Of a stretch of 64,000 bases of DNA, positions 25,377 through 34,986 are shown in pieces. The stretch's first letter is position 1. Each line of letters starts with the position of its first letter. The stretch is taken from contig CAMYJT010000009.1 of NCBI GenBank assembly GCA_947258785.1, positions 1 to 64,000 of the forward strand, read 5' to 3'. Source of the DNA: an uncultured Gammaproteobacteria bacterium (GTDB taxonomy: Bacteria; Pseudomonadota; Gammaproteobacteria; Arenicellales; JAANXG01). A model generated the notes under the pieces. It saw only the letters and a list, made by a program, of their open reading frames with translations. It did no database searches and had not been told where the DNA came from. The position numbers were made by a program, and so were the translations under genes.

Positions 25377-25554
25377 CGTAATTGTCTGTCGCGACTCGCC
25401 ACCCGCTCGACCGTTCATCGTACACCGTTTTGCTTCGGGAGTCGGGCCCGGACGGACTACGGACAAGCTGCGCACCCGCTCACCACGCAGGCCAGGACCA
25501 GGGATTTCGAACCGGGCGGGTTAACGTCGGACACGGTGAAAGCGGTGAACATCG

Positions 25555-26670
25555 CTACGGTGGTTGCAATCCGGCGGACTGGGGCAAGATAAGCAGACCC
25601 GCCGGCGTGCTGCAGCGATGGTGTGCCTGGTCGGCCACCCCATCGATTACCACGTATGCATTGGCGCCCGATATTGCCAAGCCCTCCGCGGAAGCCGGTA
25701 AGGCATCGACCCGAATCGGGTGGATGGCGGTGCCCGGCACCAATGCACCGGCCGGAAACCTCCACAGTGCGAACCCGCCGCCGACGACGTCCCCGGCAGG
25801 CCCGGAAATGACCCAGACCGTGTCGTCGTGGAATTCAAGTTCACGGACGCCGTGCCCACCCAGATCGATCAGTGCGACAGCATCGAAGCGGTAGCGATCC
25901 CGCTCGGGCTGACGCAGCAGGATTGCGTACCGGCGCACGCCGGCGCCATCGATCGCGTCCGGCCACAGCGGCGACCGCAGTCCAACCCAGAGGTTGGATC
26001 GCGATCCCGACGGTACCACCACCGCGCCTTCGGCGTTGTACGGCGTAATCTCATTGCACAGGTCCTCGGCGGCCGGTGCCGGAATCGTGCCACGCTCGAA
26101 AGCCTGTTCCACCGCATCGGCCAAATCCTCCTTGAGTTGGATCAGACGGCAGATCCGCACGGCCAGGAAATCGTCTCTTCTGACCTGCCGGTTGAACAGC
26201 CGCTTGCAGCGGATCGATGACGACTGGTTGCGTTGACCGGACCACACGCCCGCGGCGTCCGGTGAGAGTTGGGCGAACCGCCGCCGGTTCTTGCGCTTCT
26301 GGCATTTGTTGTTGCGGCTGTGGGAACCGAATACCACAATCCTGTCGTCATCGGACCGGACGAGGGCTTCGACGTCCGAAATCACCATGGCGTCTCCGTT
26401 CGACTTAACCAAAGCCAGCTCGCGTTGGCCGCCGAGTACGGATCCGGCCTGTCCCAATTGGAAGAAGAACAGGCGGTCCCGAATCTCGTTGTCGGCAATC
26501 AACAGGCAACGCCGGGACGGGTCGTCTGGGCATTCGATGAGCCGCGCCGCCGAAGGCTCGCAGAGCGGGAAGTGACCAAGCGGTACGGCGTGGGTGTTCG
26601 GCCCGGCCACCCAGAGCACCAGCGCCGCTCCGATCCGGGTGCAACGGTACATTGTTGTATTGTTGAACAT
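25555..26670 (-). CDS. Secreted DUF3616-like protein
   Basis: 371 residues from the ATG at 26670, chosen for GGAGG 7 bases upstream. A signal peptide (IGAALVLWVAGPNTHA) precedes a beta-propeller-like body with DUF3616 traits: CEPSAARLIECPDDPSRRCL, LLIADNEIRDRLFFFQL, SDVEALVRSDDDRIVVFGSH, and a late VRELEFHDDTVWVISGPAGD. Function is unknown in the family. It lies 178 bp upstream of the lipoprotein gene, on the same strand. Confidence 0.65.
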   Translation of the reverse strand: MFNNTTMYRCTRIGAALVLWVAGPNTHAVPLGHFPLCEPSAARLIECPDDPSRRCLLIADNEIRDRLFFFQLGQAGSVLGGQRELALVKSNGDAMVISDVEALVRSDDDRIVVFGSHSRNNKCQKRKNRRRFAQLSPDAAGVWSGQRNQSSSIRCKRLFNRQVRRDDFLAVRICRLIQLKEDLADAVEQAFERGTIPAPAAEDLCNEITPYNAEGAVVVPSGSRSNLWVGLRSPLWPDAIDGAGVRRYAILLRQPERDRYRFDAVALIDLGGHGVRELEFHDDTVWVISGPAGDVVGGGFALWRFPAGALVPGTAIHPIRVDALPASAEGLAISGANAYVVIDGVADQAHHRCSTPAGLLILPQSAGLQPP

Positions 26671-27115
26671 AGAACGCCTCCGCCCAGCCGCATTGAAATG
26701 ACCCTTGGTCCAGCCGATCCCCTCAGGAACTGCAACAGATAGTAGCAACTCTTACTCGGACGGACTCCTGTATATCACGTTTTGATCGGTTCATCTCGGC
26801 GAACATCGGTGATGTTCAGGTGGGAACACAAACCCACAAATTGCAGCAAGGCGGCGCAAAGAGGAGCTAATAGTTTATTTGCAGCGAGAAGTTCGATGTA
26901 TGGCAGGTGTCAGACTTTGTACCGAGGTGCGTGCCTATGCCGATCCCGGCTCGCTGAATAACCGCGGTTCAATGACGAATGGGATGACGCCACACGCAGC
27001 GGACGGAATCATGTGAGGATTCCGCGCGATGGCCGATCCCGCGGTCCGATTACGGGACCGAGGTCTGTGTGCGCTAGTCCCGAGCGGGGAGATCCTAGGC
27101 CCCCGCGATCGACGG
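26671..27115. other. Gene-free stretch
   Basis: About 445 bp between the DUF3616 start and the stop of the small secreted protein gene. No plausible gene, repeat or terminator was recognised. Confidence 0.4.
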
Positions 27116-27352
27116 CTATCGGCCCCGGGTGAACCAGGTCGGAAAGTGCGTCAGCCGCCTCGATTTCACGCGGGTCGGGCCGACCACCACGCGGTGATTC
27201 TTGAGGCGTTCCTGCAGTTCGGCCTCGGTGATCTCAACACCCTGGTTGGTTTCCCCCTCCTCGAGGATGCGAATCGGACCTTTATAGGACCATTCATCCG
27301 CGAACGCAGACAAACTCAGGCCCATCGCCACAACGACCACAACAGTACGCAT
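27116..27352 (-). CDS. Small secreted hypothetical protein (78 aa)
   Basis: MRTVVVVVAMGLSLSAFADE: a clear signal peptide with AFA cleavage before DEWSYKG. The mature part is about 60 residues (GPIRILEEGETNQGVEITEA, then ELQERLKNHRVVVGPTRVKS). The start at 27352 is supported by GGGAGG 5 bases upstream. No family is recognised. It is divergent from the cytochrome c gene. Confidence 0.6.
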   Translation of the reverse strand: MRTVVVVVAMGLSLSAFADEWSYKGPIRILEEGETNQGVEITEAELQERLKNHRVVVGPTRVKSRRLTHFPTWFTRGR

Positions 27353-27557
27353 AACACCTCCCACTGACAGACAACAGTTTCGAGACACCTTACCACCAGG
27401 GTAGACAGTCTTTTGCGTATTGTCGAGCCGACGGATGCGGGCCTGCACCCCGCCGATTACCCACCGCACCGCCGCGCCGCTGTTACCGATTCTCCGCCCG
27501 GGCGGAACCCCTGTCGCACACCGTCTTGATCCCAGTGAACAAACAGGATATGGTCGC

Positions 27558-27577
27558 CGCGCTAAAAATTTAGCGCG
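27558..27577. promoter_or_regulatory. Perfect inverted repeat upstream of cytochrome c
   Basis: CGCGCTAAA and TTTAGCGCG are separated by AA and end 33 bp before the cytochrome ATG. The position fits an operator overlapping the promoter or a hairpin in the leader of the mRNA. No T tract follows. Confidence 0.45.
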
Positions 27578-27610
27578 TAAATTGACCCATCTTTACAAAG
27601 GAGCATATCG

Positions 27611-27919
27611 ATGCGAAAAACTTCAGTCATGACCGCATGTTTGAGCGCCTTATTGATGCTCAGTGGTACCGCCATCGCCGGCGGCGACGCGGCCGCCGGG
27701 AAAGGCAAGGCTGCCACCTGCGCTGGTTGTCACGGCGCAAATGGCGAAGGCGTGGCTCCAAATCCGCCCCTGAAAGGGGTCTCGGAGGCCGACATCGTCA
27801 AAGCCCTACAGGCCTATAAGTCCGGCGAACGGGACAATCCGATCATGCAGCCGTTCTCGCAAATGCTCAGCGATCAAGACATGATGGACCTAGGGGCCTA
27901 CTACGCCTCGATGAAGTAA
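27611..27919 (+). CDS. Class I cytochrome c (c553/c5-like)
   Basis: 102 residues. A signal peptide (MRKTSVMTACLSALLMLSGTAIA) precedes a single-haem domain with CAGCHG at about residues 37-42. The distal Met ligand is in DNPIMQPFSQMLSDQDMMDL, and the last helix is LGAYYASMK. The start is supported by AAGGAG 7 bases upstream. It is a periplasmic electron carrier. There is no oxidase or dehydrogenase partner nearby. Confidence 0.93.
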   Translation: MRKTSVMTACLSALLMLSGTAIAGGDAAAGKGKAATCAGCHGANGEGVAPNPPLKGVSEADIVKALQAYKSGERDNPIMQPFSQMLSDQDMMDLGAYYASMK

Positions 27920-28023
27920 CCTGCAGCAGTTTGTCGCACGCGGTAACTGGCAGTCCGTGTGCGCCCGGTTTACTTACGGGATGGACTCACGGCCCAGGGA
28001 CGGGCGTGAGACCAGAGGCGGTC

Positions 28024-29016
28024 TCACCCTACGCAGCTGGCGCTGTCCGGGACAGCGGCCGTTCGACATCGATTACCACCGGCGGTTTTGGCTAGATACA
28101 TGGCCTGATCCGCCCTGCTGACCAATCCGAAGTAGTCATCCTCAGCACCCAGCGACGCCACCCCAATGCTCGCGGTAATCGGGTGGTGGGTCCCATCCGG
28201 CAACCGGATCGGGTCGGCGGTGGCGCGCAGTACTCGATCCACCACGACCGCGGCCTGGACGTCGCCGGTATTGCTCAGTAACACGGTGAATTCATCGCCG
28301 CCGTATCGAAACAGCAGGTCACTGTTCCGAATCGCAGCGACATAGCGATCCGCTACCTGCCTGATCACAGTGTCGCCCATCGCATGTCCGAATCTGTCGT
28401 TAATCGTCTTAAAGTTGTCCAGATCGATAAGCAGCACTGACAACGGCGTTTTGTGGCGTCGTGCAATGTTGATTTCACGGGTGATGTAGATCTCCATGGC
28501 CGATCGATTCATGATCTTGGTAAGCGGGTCATGGTGGGCCGATTCCAGTGCCTTTCGGTACTGTAGGGCGTTCGACAGCGGATAGATGAGACTGCACAAT
28601 AAATACTCAAACTCGGACACTTCGTGTTCGGCTAGCGCCTGCCGGCAGGTGATGACGACGCTGCCGATATGTTTTCCGGTCACATTGAGCCGATACCGAT
28701 AGGCGAAGGGCGCCTTCCGCCCGAACGACAACTGCGCCCCGATCAGTGTATTTTCGTAGTCAAGGCTTTCGTGGGGCACATACAAGGAGACTTCCTGCGA
28801 AAACGACTTCAAGACCTGCTCCAGATCGATGGTCGCCTGAAGAACGCTCATGATGCGCAGGGTGTGCGCCACCGGCAGGGCGATATTGCCCGATAACTCC
28901 TGAATTTCCTGCTCGAGATTGAGCCCTTCGGACATTGTATGATCGATATCGACGGTATAAATCCGACCCTCGTGCGCCGGCTCGATCCCGTTGCTTCTGG
29001 TATGCGGATTGATCAT
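28024..29016 (-). CDS. Diguanylate cyclase (GGDEF)
   Basis: 330 residues from the ATG at 29016 (MINPHTRSN), with GGAG 8 bases upstream. The N-terminal about 155 residues form a soluble GAF-like sensor part (LRIMSVLQATIDLEQVLKSF, IGSVVITCRQAL). The GGDEF domain then begins ALESAHHDPLTKIMNRSAME and has LIDLDNFKTINDRFGHAMGD, intact RYGGDEFTVLL and ASIGVAS. All catalytic and metal residues are present; no RxxD inhibitory site is seen five residues before the signature. It makes c-di-GMP in the cytoplasm. A PilZ receptor gene lies divergently next to it. Confidence 0.92.
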   Translation of the reverse strand: MINPHTRSNGIEPAHEGRIYTVDIDHTMSEGLNLEQEIQELSGNIALPVAHTLRIMSVLQATIDLEQVLKSFSQEVSLYVPHESLDYENTLIGAQLSFGRKAPFAYRYRLNVTGKHIGSVVITCRQALAEHEVSEFEYLLCSLIYPLSNALQYRKALESAHHDPLTKIMNRSAMEIYITREINIARRHKTPLSVLLIDLDNFKTINDRFGHAMGDTVIRQVADRYVAAIRNSDLLFRYGGDEFTVLLSNTGDVQAAVVVDRVLRATADPIRLPDGTHHPITASIGVASLGAEDDYFGLVSRADQAMYLAKTAGGNRCRTAAVPDSASCVG

Positions 29017-29366
29017 GACTGACTCCAAGACTGATCCAACTACCGTGGCGCCGCCCCGACGCCACGCGGGTCGGGCGGCGCATCAATCCGACTATGGTAC
29101 AGGCAACAAGGCGCGTAGCGCCAATCGCGGAGCACATCGACCCTAAATATAGAAGCATTAATTGTGCCAAAAACACCGGTTCGATTGCGCCTGCTGGTGG
29201 GCGCCCGACCGTCGTGGAAGAAACGTCAAATCCTAACTAAGCTAATACAGGGGCCCCGTCGCTGGGGCAAAGGATGTAGGGGCGAGGTCCGTTGGAGGTT
29301 CGCTGAGGACGTCCCAATTCCTCGCGTATGTTGGCTGCCGAAGGTCATCCAACGGAGTAACGAGCG
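29017..29366. other. Divergent promoter region between diguanylate cyclase and PilZ genes
   Basis: 350 bp without a gene. The PilZ gene has GGAG 9 bases before its GTG start. No clear palindrome or consensus promoter was identified. Confidence 0.4.
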
Positions 29367-29789
29367 GTGCAATTTGAGCGCAAAGAACCACGGTATCAGG
29401 TGAACAAAGTCATCAGGGGCTCTTTACGACACAATTCGTCTCGTCAATCCGTCGACTTCCAGGTGGTCAACGTCTCCAGTTCCGGAATGTGCGTGCTCGC
29501 CGCAGACAAACTCCCCGAGCACCAGGAATTGACCATTGTCATCAACAACATCCAGAGCCAGGTAGCCGTTGCCTGGAACATGTCTGTCCGACACGAAAAC
29601 AAATCCATGTTCAAGTACGGCATACACAAGACGGGATTGGACGTTGACTTCGTCGAAGAGTTCAAGCGGTATGGGCTATTGAATGAAAAAGACCGCATAC
29701 CAACACAATCTGAGTCCGAAGAATTTCTCGAACAGTTTTCCGATGACGATCCCGACGACCAGTCCGGTGGGGATCTGCTGTTCGAGTAA
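29367..29789 (+). CDS. PilZ-domain c-di-GMP-binding protein
   Basis: 140 residues from a GTG start. The c-di-GMP motifs are present: RxxxR (R5-K-E-P-R9 in FERKEPRYQV) and NxSxxG in VVNVSSSGMCVLA. The beta-barrel continues ELTIVINNIQSQVAVAWNMS and MFKYGIHKTGLDVDF. The C-terminus is an acidic tail (EEFLEQFSDDDPDDQSGGD). Being divergent from an intact diguanylate cyclase suggests a local signalling pair, though this is positional inference. Confidence 0.85.
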   Translation: MQFERKEPRYQVNKVIRGSLRHNSSRQSVDFQVVNVSSSGMCVLAADKLPEHQELTIVINNIQSQVAVAWNMSVRHENKSMFKYGIHKTGLDVDFVEEFKRYGLLNEKDRIPTQSESEEFLEQFSDDDPDDQSGGDLLFE

Positions 29790-29935
29790 CCCCGGCGTGT
29801 CCGGCGACGTCCGCTTCGCCAGCCACAGCAACAATTCCGAGTGCCAGTCAGCGACGGGCTGTGCCTCGTGTGTCCGCCCTGTTGTGGACAGGGTGGATAA
29901 ATTGCTTAAATCGGGGTTGAGAACGATAGCGGCCG

Positions 29936-30958
29936 GTGTCTGTCACACCGGCTGATAGTTCAGCCCGGGGAGGCGGTGTGCTGCTCGACTATTACGACCA
30001 TCCGGACGGGATTACCACTATTGATGCGGCCTACCTGCAAGCTGGTGTCGCGTCTATCCACATGATCCAACAAGGTGGCGAGATCGGCTTTGTCGACACC
30101 GGCACCACCCACTCCCTGCCGATCGTCCTCGAGGTGTTGCGAAAAAAAGCCCTGCGGGCCGATGACGTTCAATACGTTATCGTCACCCATGTACATCTCG
30201 ACCATGCCGGTGGCGCCGGGGCGATGATGCGTGAATTCACGAACGCCCGCCTTGTCGTCCATCCTCGCGGTGCCCGACACATGATCGATCCTGGAAAGCT
30301 CGTGGCCGGCACCATCGGAGTTTACGGCAGCGAGGCGACACACAGGCTGTACGGCGAGGTCTACCCGGTGCCGGAGTCCCGGGTGCTGATTGCCGAGGAC
30401 GGGTTCGAGCTCGATTTCAACGGCCGGCCGTTGCATTTTATCGATGTGCCCGGCCACGCGCGGCATCATTTCGGGGTCCTCGACCTTGTTAATCGGAACC
30501 TGTTTTCCGGGGACACGATGGGTATATCGTATCGGGAGTTCGACAACGACGGCGCACCGTTCCTGTTTCCGACAACCCCGCCCGTCCAATTCGAGCCCGA
30601 GGCGCTGCACGATTCCATAATCCGCTTGATGGAGACCCGGCCGCGATCGATATTTCTCACCCACTTCGGGCGAATCTCGCCCACACCTCAACTCATCGCA
30701 GGACTGCACCGCCACCTGGACGCGTACGTCGACATTGCGCAACGGCTGAAGCACGAACCCGACCGCTGCGCCCGTCTCGTCGACACCATCGGCGAATATC
30801 TCTATACGGAGGCCAAACGACACGGCCCGCCGCTGACCGACGAAGACATTCGAAAACTTCTGGCCGGCGATGTATTGTTGAATGCCCAGGGCATTCACGA
30901 TTGGCTGGAAAAGGGCGCTCCGCGTCCCAGCGGGTCCGGCAAACGGCTGACCGAGTAG
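29936..30958 (+). CDS. MBL-fold metallo-hydrolase
   Basis: 340 residues from a GTG at 29936. A second GTG at 29978 follows GGGGAGG closely and may be the true start, giving VLLDYYDHPDGITTID. The metallo-beta-lactamase motif is THVHLDHAGGAGAM, further ligands are in DVPGHARHHFG and LFSGDTMG, and the last His is in FLTHFGRISPTP. Size and the Cys-free active site fit glyoxalase-II-like or lactonase-like hydrolases. The C-terminal about 90 residues are helical and may form a dimer or substrate cap. The substrate is unknown. Confidence 0.88.
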   Translation: MSVTPADSSARGGGVLLDYYDHPDGITTIDAAYLQAGVASIHMIQQGGEIGFVDTGTTHSLPIVLEVLRKKALRADDVQYVIVTHVHLDHAGGAGAMMREFTNARLVVHPRGARHMIDPGKLVAGTIGVYGSEATHRLYGEVYPVPESRVLIAEDGFELDFNGRPLHFIDVPGHARHHFGVLDLVNRNLFSGDTMGISYREFDNDGAPFLFPTTPPVQFEPEALHDSIIRLMETRPRSIFLTHFGRISPTPQLIAGLHRHLDAYVDIAQRLKHEPDRCARLVDTIGEYLYTEAKRHGPPLTDEDIRKLLAGDVLLNAQGIHDWLEKGAPRPSGSGKRLTE

Positions 30959-31036
30959 GCTCAATCTGATGTTCCATCGAACCACACTCCGCCGCCCCTT
31001 CAAGCAGAGTCTTGCCTGGTTGCGCCTCCTGCTGAA

Positions 31037-31300
31037 CTAGCCTGCATATTCCACCAGTCGGCTACCGGCCTTGAGGTAACTGATTGAAACATTGTTTACA
31101 CATATCGAATTCGCCTTGCTTGGCCCGGGCGCGGTTTGAATACGGCCGGTGTCCTATCCGGGCTCTGGCGGGTCCAGGCACGCCGGAACTTGGACTTCAC
31201 TCAAGCCATAGCTACGGCTATGGCTTTCGCTCCAGTCCGGCGTTGTTACCGCCCCTGTCCTGCGCCAGCTTCCCGGATACTGGTGCAATATGCGGGCTAG
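31037..31300 (+). repeat. MITE-like element, divergent copy C (264 bp)
   Basis: Ends CTAGCCTGCATATTCCACC and, inverted, CTAGCCCGCATATTGCACC. The centre has GCCATAGC-TACG-GCTATGGC, the same palindrome as copies A and B with a paired C-to-G / G-to-C change that keeps base pairing. The interior is otherwise poorly similar, so this is a second subfamily. The truncated copy at 7622 belongs to this type. Confidence 0.75.
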
Positions 31301-31321
31301 GGGCGGGAATCAAAAGAAAAC

Positions 31322-31348
31322 GGGGTCGGAGTGAACGACTCCGACCCC
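31322..31348 (-). terminator. Rho-independent-type terminator after acs
   Basis: GGGGTCGGAGT-GAACG-ACTCCGACCCC forms a perfect 11-bp stem. On the minus strand it is followed by GTTTTCTTTTG. It lies 108 bp beyond the acs stop. Confidence 0.75.
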
Positions 31349-31456
31349 ATGTTTTGGTGCTTTTATCCCTGTTGTTAGCTGCTGGCCCGTGTCGTCATCG
31401 CCTAATGAAGACAAGACGGGCTGGGCCTCGGTAGCGAAACACGTGGTCCCGCCGGT

Positions 31457-33394
31457 TCAGGCCGTGAGCCGATTGTCGACCAGATCCTCGACCACCGATG
31501 GGTCGGCCAGCGTACTGATATCGCCCAAGTTGCTGACGTCGTCTTCCGCAACCTTGCGTAATATGCGGCGCATGATTTTGCCGGACCGGGTCTTCGGCAA
31601 ACCGGGCGCCCACTGAATGTGATCCGGTGTCGCGATCGGGCCGATCTCGGTGCGCACATGACGAATCAACTCTTTGCGCAGTTGTTCGGACGGCTCGATT
31701 CCGGCCATCAAGGTCACATAGGCATAAATGCCCTGGCCCTTAATGTCGTGGGGGAACCCCACCACCGCCGCTTCTGCGACGGCGTCGTGGAGCACTAGGG
31801 CGCTCTCCACCTCAGCCGTCCCCATGCGGTGGCCGGAGACATTGATCACGTCATCCACACGGCCGGTAATCCAATAGTACCCGTCTTCATCGCGCCGGCA
31901 GCCATCACCCGTGAAATACTGTCCGGGATACATCTTGAAATAGGTTTCGAAAAAGCGCTCATGGTCTCCGTACACGGTCCGCATCTGTCCAGGCCAGGGC
32001 TGGCTGATAACCAGGTTGCCGCTGGCGGCGCCTTCGAGTTCGGTCCCCTGTTCGTCGACCAGCATCGGGACGACGCCAAAGAACGGCCGGGTTGCCGAAC
32101 CGGGCTTCAATGGGATGGCCCCCGGAAGGGGGGTAATTAGAATGCCACCGGTCTCCGTCTGCCACCACGTGTCCACGATAGGGCTGCGTTCCTCCCCGAC
32201 CACATGGTAGTACCACTCCCACGCCTCGGGGTTGATGGGTTCGCCGACGGTGCCCAGCAGTTTCAGGCTTTTACGGCTACTGCGCTTGACGAATTCGTCG
32301 CCCTGCCCCATCAAGGCTCTGATTGCCGTGGGGGCCGTGTAAAAAATATTAACCTGATGCTTGTCCACCACGTCCCAGAAACGCCCGGCATCCGGGTAGG
32401 TCGGAACTCCCTCGAACATCAGACTGGTCGCCCCATTGCTGAGCGGCCCGTACACGATGTAGCTGTGGCCTGTGACCCAACCTACGTCAGCGGTGCACCA
32501 GTAGATGTCGCCATCATGATAATCGAACACATATTTGTGCGTGATGGCCACGTATAGGTTATAGCCCGCGGTGGTGTGACTGACCCCTTTCGGCTTGCCG
32601 GTCGAACCGGAGGTGTAAAGGATGAACAGCGTATCCTCCGCATCCATCTCCTCGGGCGGGCAATCCGTCGAGGCGGCGTCACAGATCTCGTGGTACCACA
32701 CGTCCCGGCCCTCGCTCCACTCCACGTCCATGCCACCGTGCTGGACCACCACCATATGCTCGATGCTCGGCGCATTCTGAAGCGCCTTGTCGCCATTGGC
32801 CTTCAACGCTACCGGGCGCCCACCTCGCAGCCCCTGATCCGCGGTAATCAGGATCTTGCATTCGGAGTCGTTGATCCGATCCCGCAGCGCCTCCGGGGAA
32901 AAACCACCGAACACCACGGAGTGAATTGCTCCGATGCGGGCACAGGCCAACATGGCCACCGCTGCTTCCGGGATCATGGGCATGTAAATACATACTCGGT
33001 CACCCTTGACGACGCCCAACCCCTTCAACGCGTTGCCGAATCTGCAGACCTGTTCGTGCAATTGCCGGTAGGTGATTTTTTTGTCGACCTTGGGATCGTC
33101 CGCCTCCCAGATGATCGCAACTTGATCGCCCCGCGAGTCCAAGTGCCGATCCAGGCAGTTGTACGAGACATTCAGTTTGGCACCTTCGAACCACCGAATG
33201 TGAGCCTTGGTAAAGTCGTAGTCCCTCACCGTGTCCCATTTCTTGAACCAATCGAGGAATTCATCCGCCTGTTCCGCCCAGAAGCCCTCTGGATCTTCCA
33301 CCGATCGCTTGTACATCTCGTTGTACCTCGCCTCATCGATATGAGCGCGCGCGGCGACGCCTTCCGGAACCGGATAGACTTTGCTTTCTGACAT
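31457..33394 (-). CDS. acs: Acetate--CoA ligase (AMP-forming acetyl-CoA synthetase)
   Basis: 645 residues, normal Acs length, from the ATG at 33394 ([12 protein letters not shown]) with AAGGAG 7 bases upstream. Adenylate-forming motifs: [51 protein letters not shown] and the hinge [20 protein letters not shown]. The C-terminal acetylation lysine lies in [15 protein letters not shown]. It activates acetate to acetyl-CoA. The nearby sodium symporter and CbrA/CbrB-like regulators suggest an acetate or short-carboxylate uptake and use module. A GC hairpin and a GTTAC-type motif lie in its leader. Confidence 0.97.
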   Translation of the reverse strand: MSESKVYPVPEGVAARAHIDEARYNEMYKRSVEDPEGFWAEQADEFLDWFKKWDTVRDYDFTKAHIRWFEGAKLNVSYNCLDRHLDSRGDQVAIIWEADDPKVDKKITYRQLHEQVCRFGNALKGLGVVKGDRVCIYMPMIPEAAVAMLACARIGAIHSVVFGGFSPEALRDRINDSECKILITADQGLRGGRPVALKANGDKALQNAPSIEHMVVVQHGGMDVEWSEGRDVWYHEICDAASTDCPPEEMDAEDTLFILYTSGSTGKPKGVSHTTAGYNLYVAITHKYVFDYHDGDIYWCTADVGWVTGHSYIVYGPLSNGATSLMFEGVPTYPDAGRFWDVVDKHQVNIFYTAPTAIRALMGQGDEFVKRSSRKSLKLLGTVGEPINPEAWEWYYHVVGEERSPIVDTWWQTETGGILITPLPGAIPLKPGSATRPFFGVVPMLVDEQGTELEGAASGNLVISQPWPGQMRTVYGDHERFFETYFKMYPGQYFTGDGCRRDEDGYYWITGRVDDVINVSGHRMGTAEVESALVLHDAVAEAAVVGFPHDIKGQGIYAYVTLMAGIEPSEQLRKELIRHVRTEIGPIATPDHIQWAPGLPKTRSGKIMRRILRKVAEDDVSNLGDISTLADPSVVEDLVDNRLTA

Positions 33395-33410
33395 GTTCGT
33401 CTCCTTCGGT

Positions 33411-33443
33411 GTTACGTTATTGTCTACCCGGCACACCGGGTAG
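33411..33443 (-). promoter_or_regulatory. acs leader: GTTAC-type motif and hairpin
   Basis: ATAACGTAAC (minus strand, 33411-33420) matches 8 of 10 bases of the GTTACGTAAC sites found before the symporter. Beside it CTACCCGG-CACA/TGTG-CCGGGTAG (33424-33443) is a perfect 8-bp hairpin. Both lie 17-50 bp before the start codon, within the probable 5' untranslated region. Confidence 0.4.
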
Positions 33444-33637
33444 TTAGTATCTCTGGTGCGAGCGCGCGATGTCCCGCTACCGTGCGGCACCCGATCAAAA
33501 ACACGCTTTACCGGCTCAACGGGCTGTCAGCGGATGGGTGCGCCAAAACCGCCGATTCTAAAGGGTAAACGCCGACTGTCAATGTCCGCGACGGCTTTCT
33601 CCAGCGCCTCAGCCGACGATCGCCGTGGAACTGACCC

Positions 33638-34117
33638 GTGATTCAAGGGTCTCAAAATCAGGGTCTACTTGTTCGCCACGGGCCGTGGGGCCTCTCGATC
33701 GTGCAATACTTCAATCGCCACATTAAGGCCGACACCGTCGCCGTTCTGGATGCGTCATCGGCGCTTGAGATAACGGAGTTCAAACTGTTCGAATTGGCCT
33801 ACCGCGACTGGCACGGTCGCTCGGCGACCGAGGCATACATCGAAAAACATTTTGCCGCCTACATGTTCGCGGACCGGATTCCAAACTGGGTCCGCTATTT
33901 CGCACGCAAGGTCCTCAAGCTGCACGCCGAAGGGCGTCTTGAGCCGAAGCGCTTCGGTATCTGGCAGCCCTTACCCAGTACCCGGATGGTGCTGATCGCG
34001 AAAATCTACATCGTCGTGATCCTGGTGGTGACCATCGCGCTGTCGCTGTCGGTCTACTCGCTGCCCGAGGAAGTGATGGCAGTGTTTCGGCAATGCTACT
34101 TCCCGCCGTGCTACTGA
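33638..34117 (+). CDS. Hypothetical protein with C-terminal membrane helix
   Basis: 159 residues from a GTG. A soluble N-terminal about 115 residues (LLVRHGPWGLSIVQYFNRHI, YFARKVLKLHAEGRLEPKRF) is followed by one transmembrane helix (MVLIAKIYIVVILVVTIALS) and a short Cys-containing tail, FRQCYFPPCY. No family recognised. It diverges from acs across about 240 bp. Confidence 0.55.
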   Translation: MIQGSQNQGLLVRHGPWGLSIVQYFNRHIKADTVAVLDASSALEITEFKLFELAYRDWHGRSATEAYIEKHFAAYMFADRIPNWVRYFARKVLKLHAEGRLEPKRFGIWQPLPSTRMVLIAKIYIVVILVVTIALSLSVYSLPEEVMAVFRQCYFPPCY

Positions 34118-34156
34118 GGTACACCGCCGATCGACCCTCAACCCGGTTATTGGGTG

Positions 34157-34342
34157 TTATCCGAACACCTTGAGTACATCGACAAAGAAAAATCGCAGAC
34201 AGAAAACCAGCGCGATGCAACCGAACAGCAGGTGCCCGATATCCGTATCGCCATTCTCGTCGCGGTAGGTGATGCCGTGATAGGCGATAAAGCCGGTCAC
34301 GGCGATCAGGACGATATTCTTCAGCGTATCGATTTGTTCCAT
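34157..34342 (-). CDS. Small membrane protein (61 aa)
   Basis: MEQIDTLKNIVLIAVTGFIA and HLLFGCIALVFCLRFFFVDV form two hydrophobic helices separated by a polar loop (YHGITYRDENGDTDIG). No family is recognised and the Shine-Dalgarno is weak. It follows the TPR gene by about 65 bp on the same strand. Confidence 0.5.
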   Translation of the reverse strand: MEQIDTLKNIVLIAVTGFIAYHGITYRDENGDTDIGHLLFGCIALVFCLRFFFVDVLKVFG

Positions 34343-34407
34343 CGACCCGTTACGTTCGCCACCCGGCGATGCGGACGATTCCGCGTACCCCTCGGATTTC
34401 CGGCCGA

Positions 34408-34986
34408 TTACTGTTTATAGGTTCTCTGCTTGGCATCGATCTCCGGTTTCCGCAATACCCGCTGATCGGCGGGTTTGGCCAGTTCTCCCTTGAGATAGTC
34501 CGCGCGCTGCCTGATGGTCGGCGGCTTCTCGGGCTGATTACGCAAGAAGCGGGTCAGCCAATGCGGCCCTTCAGCGATCTTGTCATCCAAGGACAGGGCC
34601 TTCTCGTAATCGGCGATGGCCAGCTCGTAGTCTCCCATGCGGTCGTACAAGATGCCCCGGTTGGCGTAGCTGCCGCCGAAGTACGGCTGCAGATCGATGG
34701 CCCGGTTGAACAACTCCAGGGCCTCCTGATTACGGTTGAGTTGCATCAAGGTCCGGGCCTTGGCACGCATGTATTTCGGGACCTCAGGTCCCTGCCGGAG
34801 CGCTCCCTCATACTCACGCAGCGCCTGGTCGTACTCGCCGTCTTCGAACAGCGTGTTGCCGGCGACGTAGGCCGTGTTGCCGGGAACGCGCTCGATGAAA
34901 AACGTGTCGGCCAACGTCCACAACACCCACCCAGCAACCATAATGATGGCCGTGTATTTGAGTAATTTGTACAGCCCCTCATCCAC
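34408..34986 (-). CDS. Membrane-anchored TPR protein
   Basis: 192 residues from a GTG at 34986 that overlaps the stop of the preceding small gene, implying translational coupling. One N-terminal transmembrane helix (LLKYTAIIMVAGWVLWTLA) is followed by about three tetratricopeptide repeats (GNTLFEDGEYDQALREYEGA, ARTLMQLNRNQEALELFNRA, NRGILYDRMGDYELAIADYE). Likely an inner-membrane scaffold facing the periplasm or cytoplasm. Partner unknown. Confidence 0.75.
   Translation of the reverse strand: MDEGLYKLLKYTAIIMVAGWVLWTLADTFFIERVPGNTAYVAGNTLFEDGEYDQALREYEGALRQGPEVPKYMRAKARTLMQLNRNQEALELFNRAIDLQPYFGGSYANRGILYDRMGDYELAIADYEKALSLDDKIAEGPHWLTRFLRNQPEKPPTIRQRADYLKGELAKPADQRVLRKPEIDAKQRTYKQ

Noticed and set aside
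28006-28027. GTGAGACC/GGTCTCAC hairpin at the end of the diguanylate cyclase gene
   Set aside because: It overlaps the stop codon and no T tract follows on either strand, so it is not supported as a terminator.
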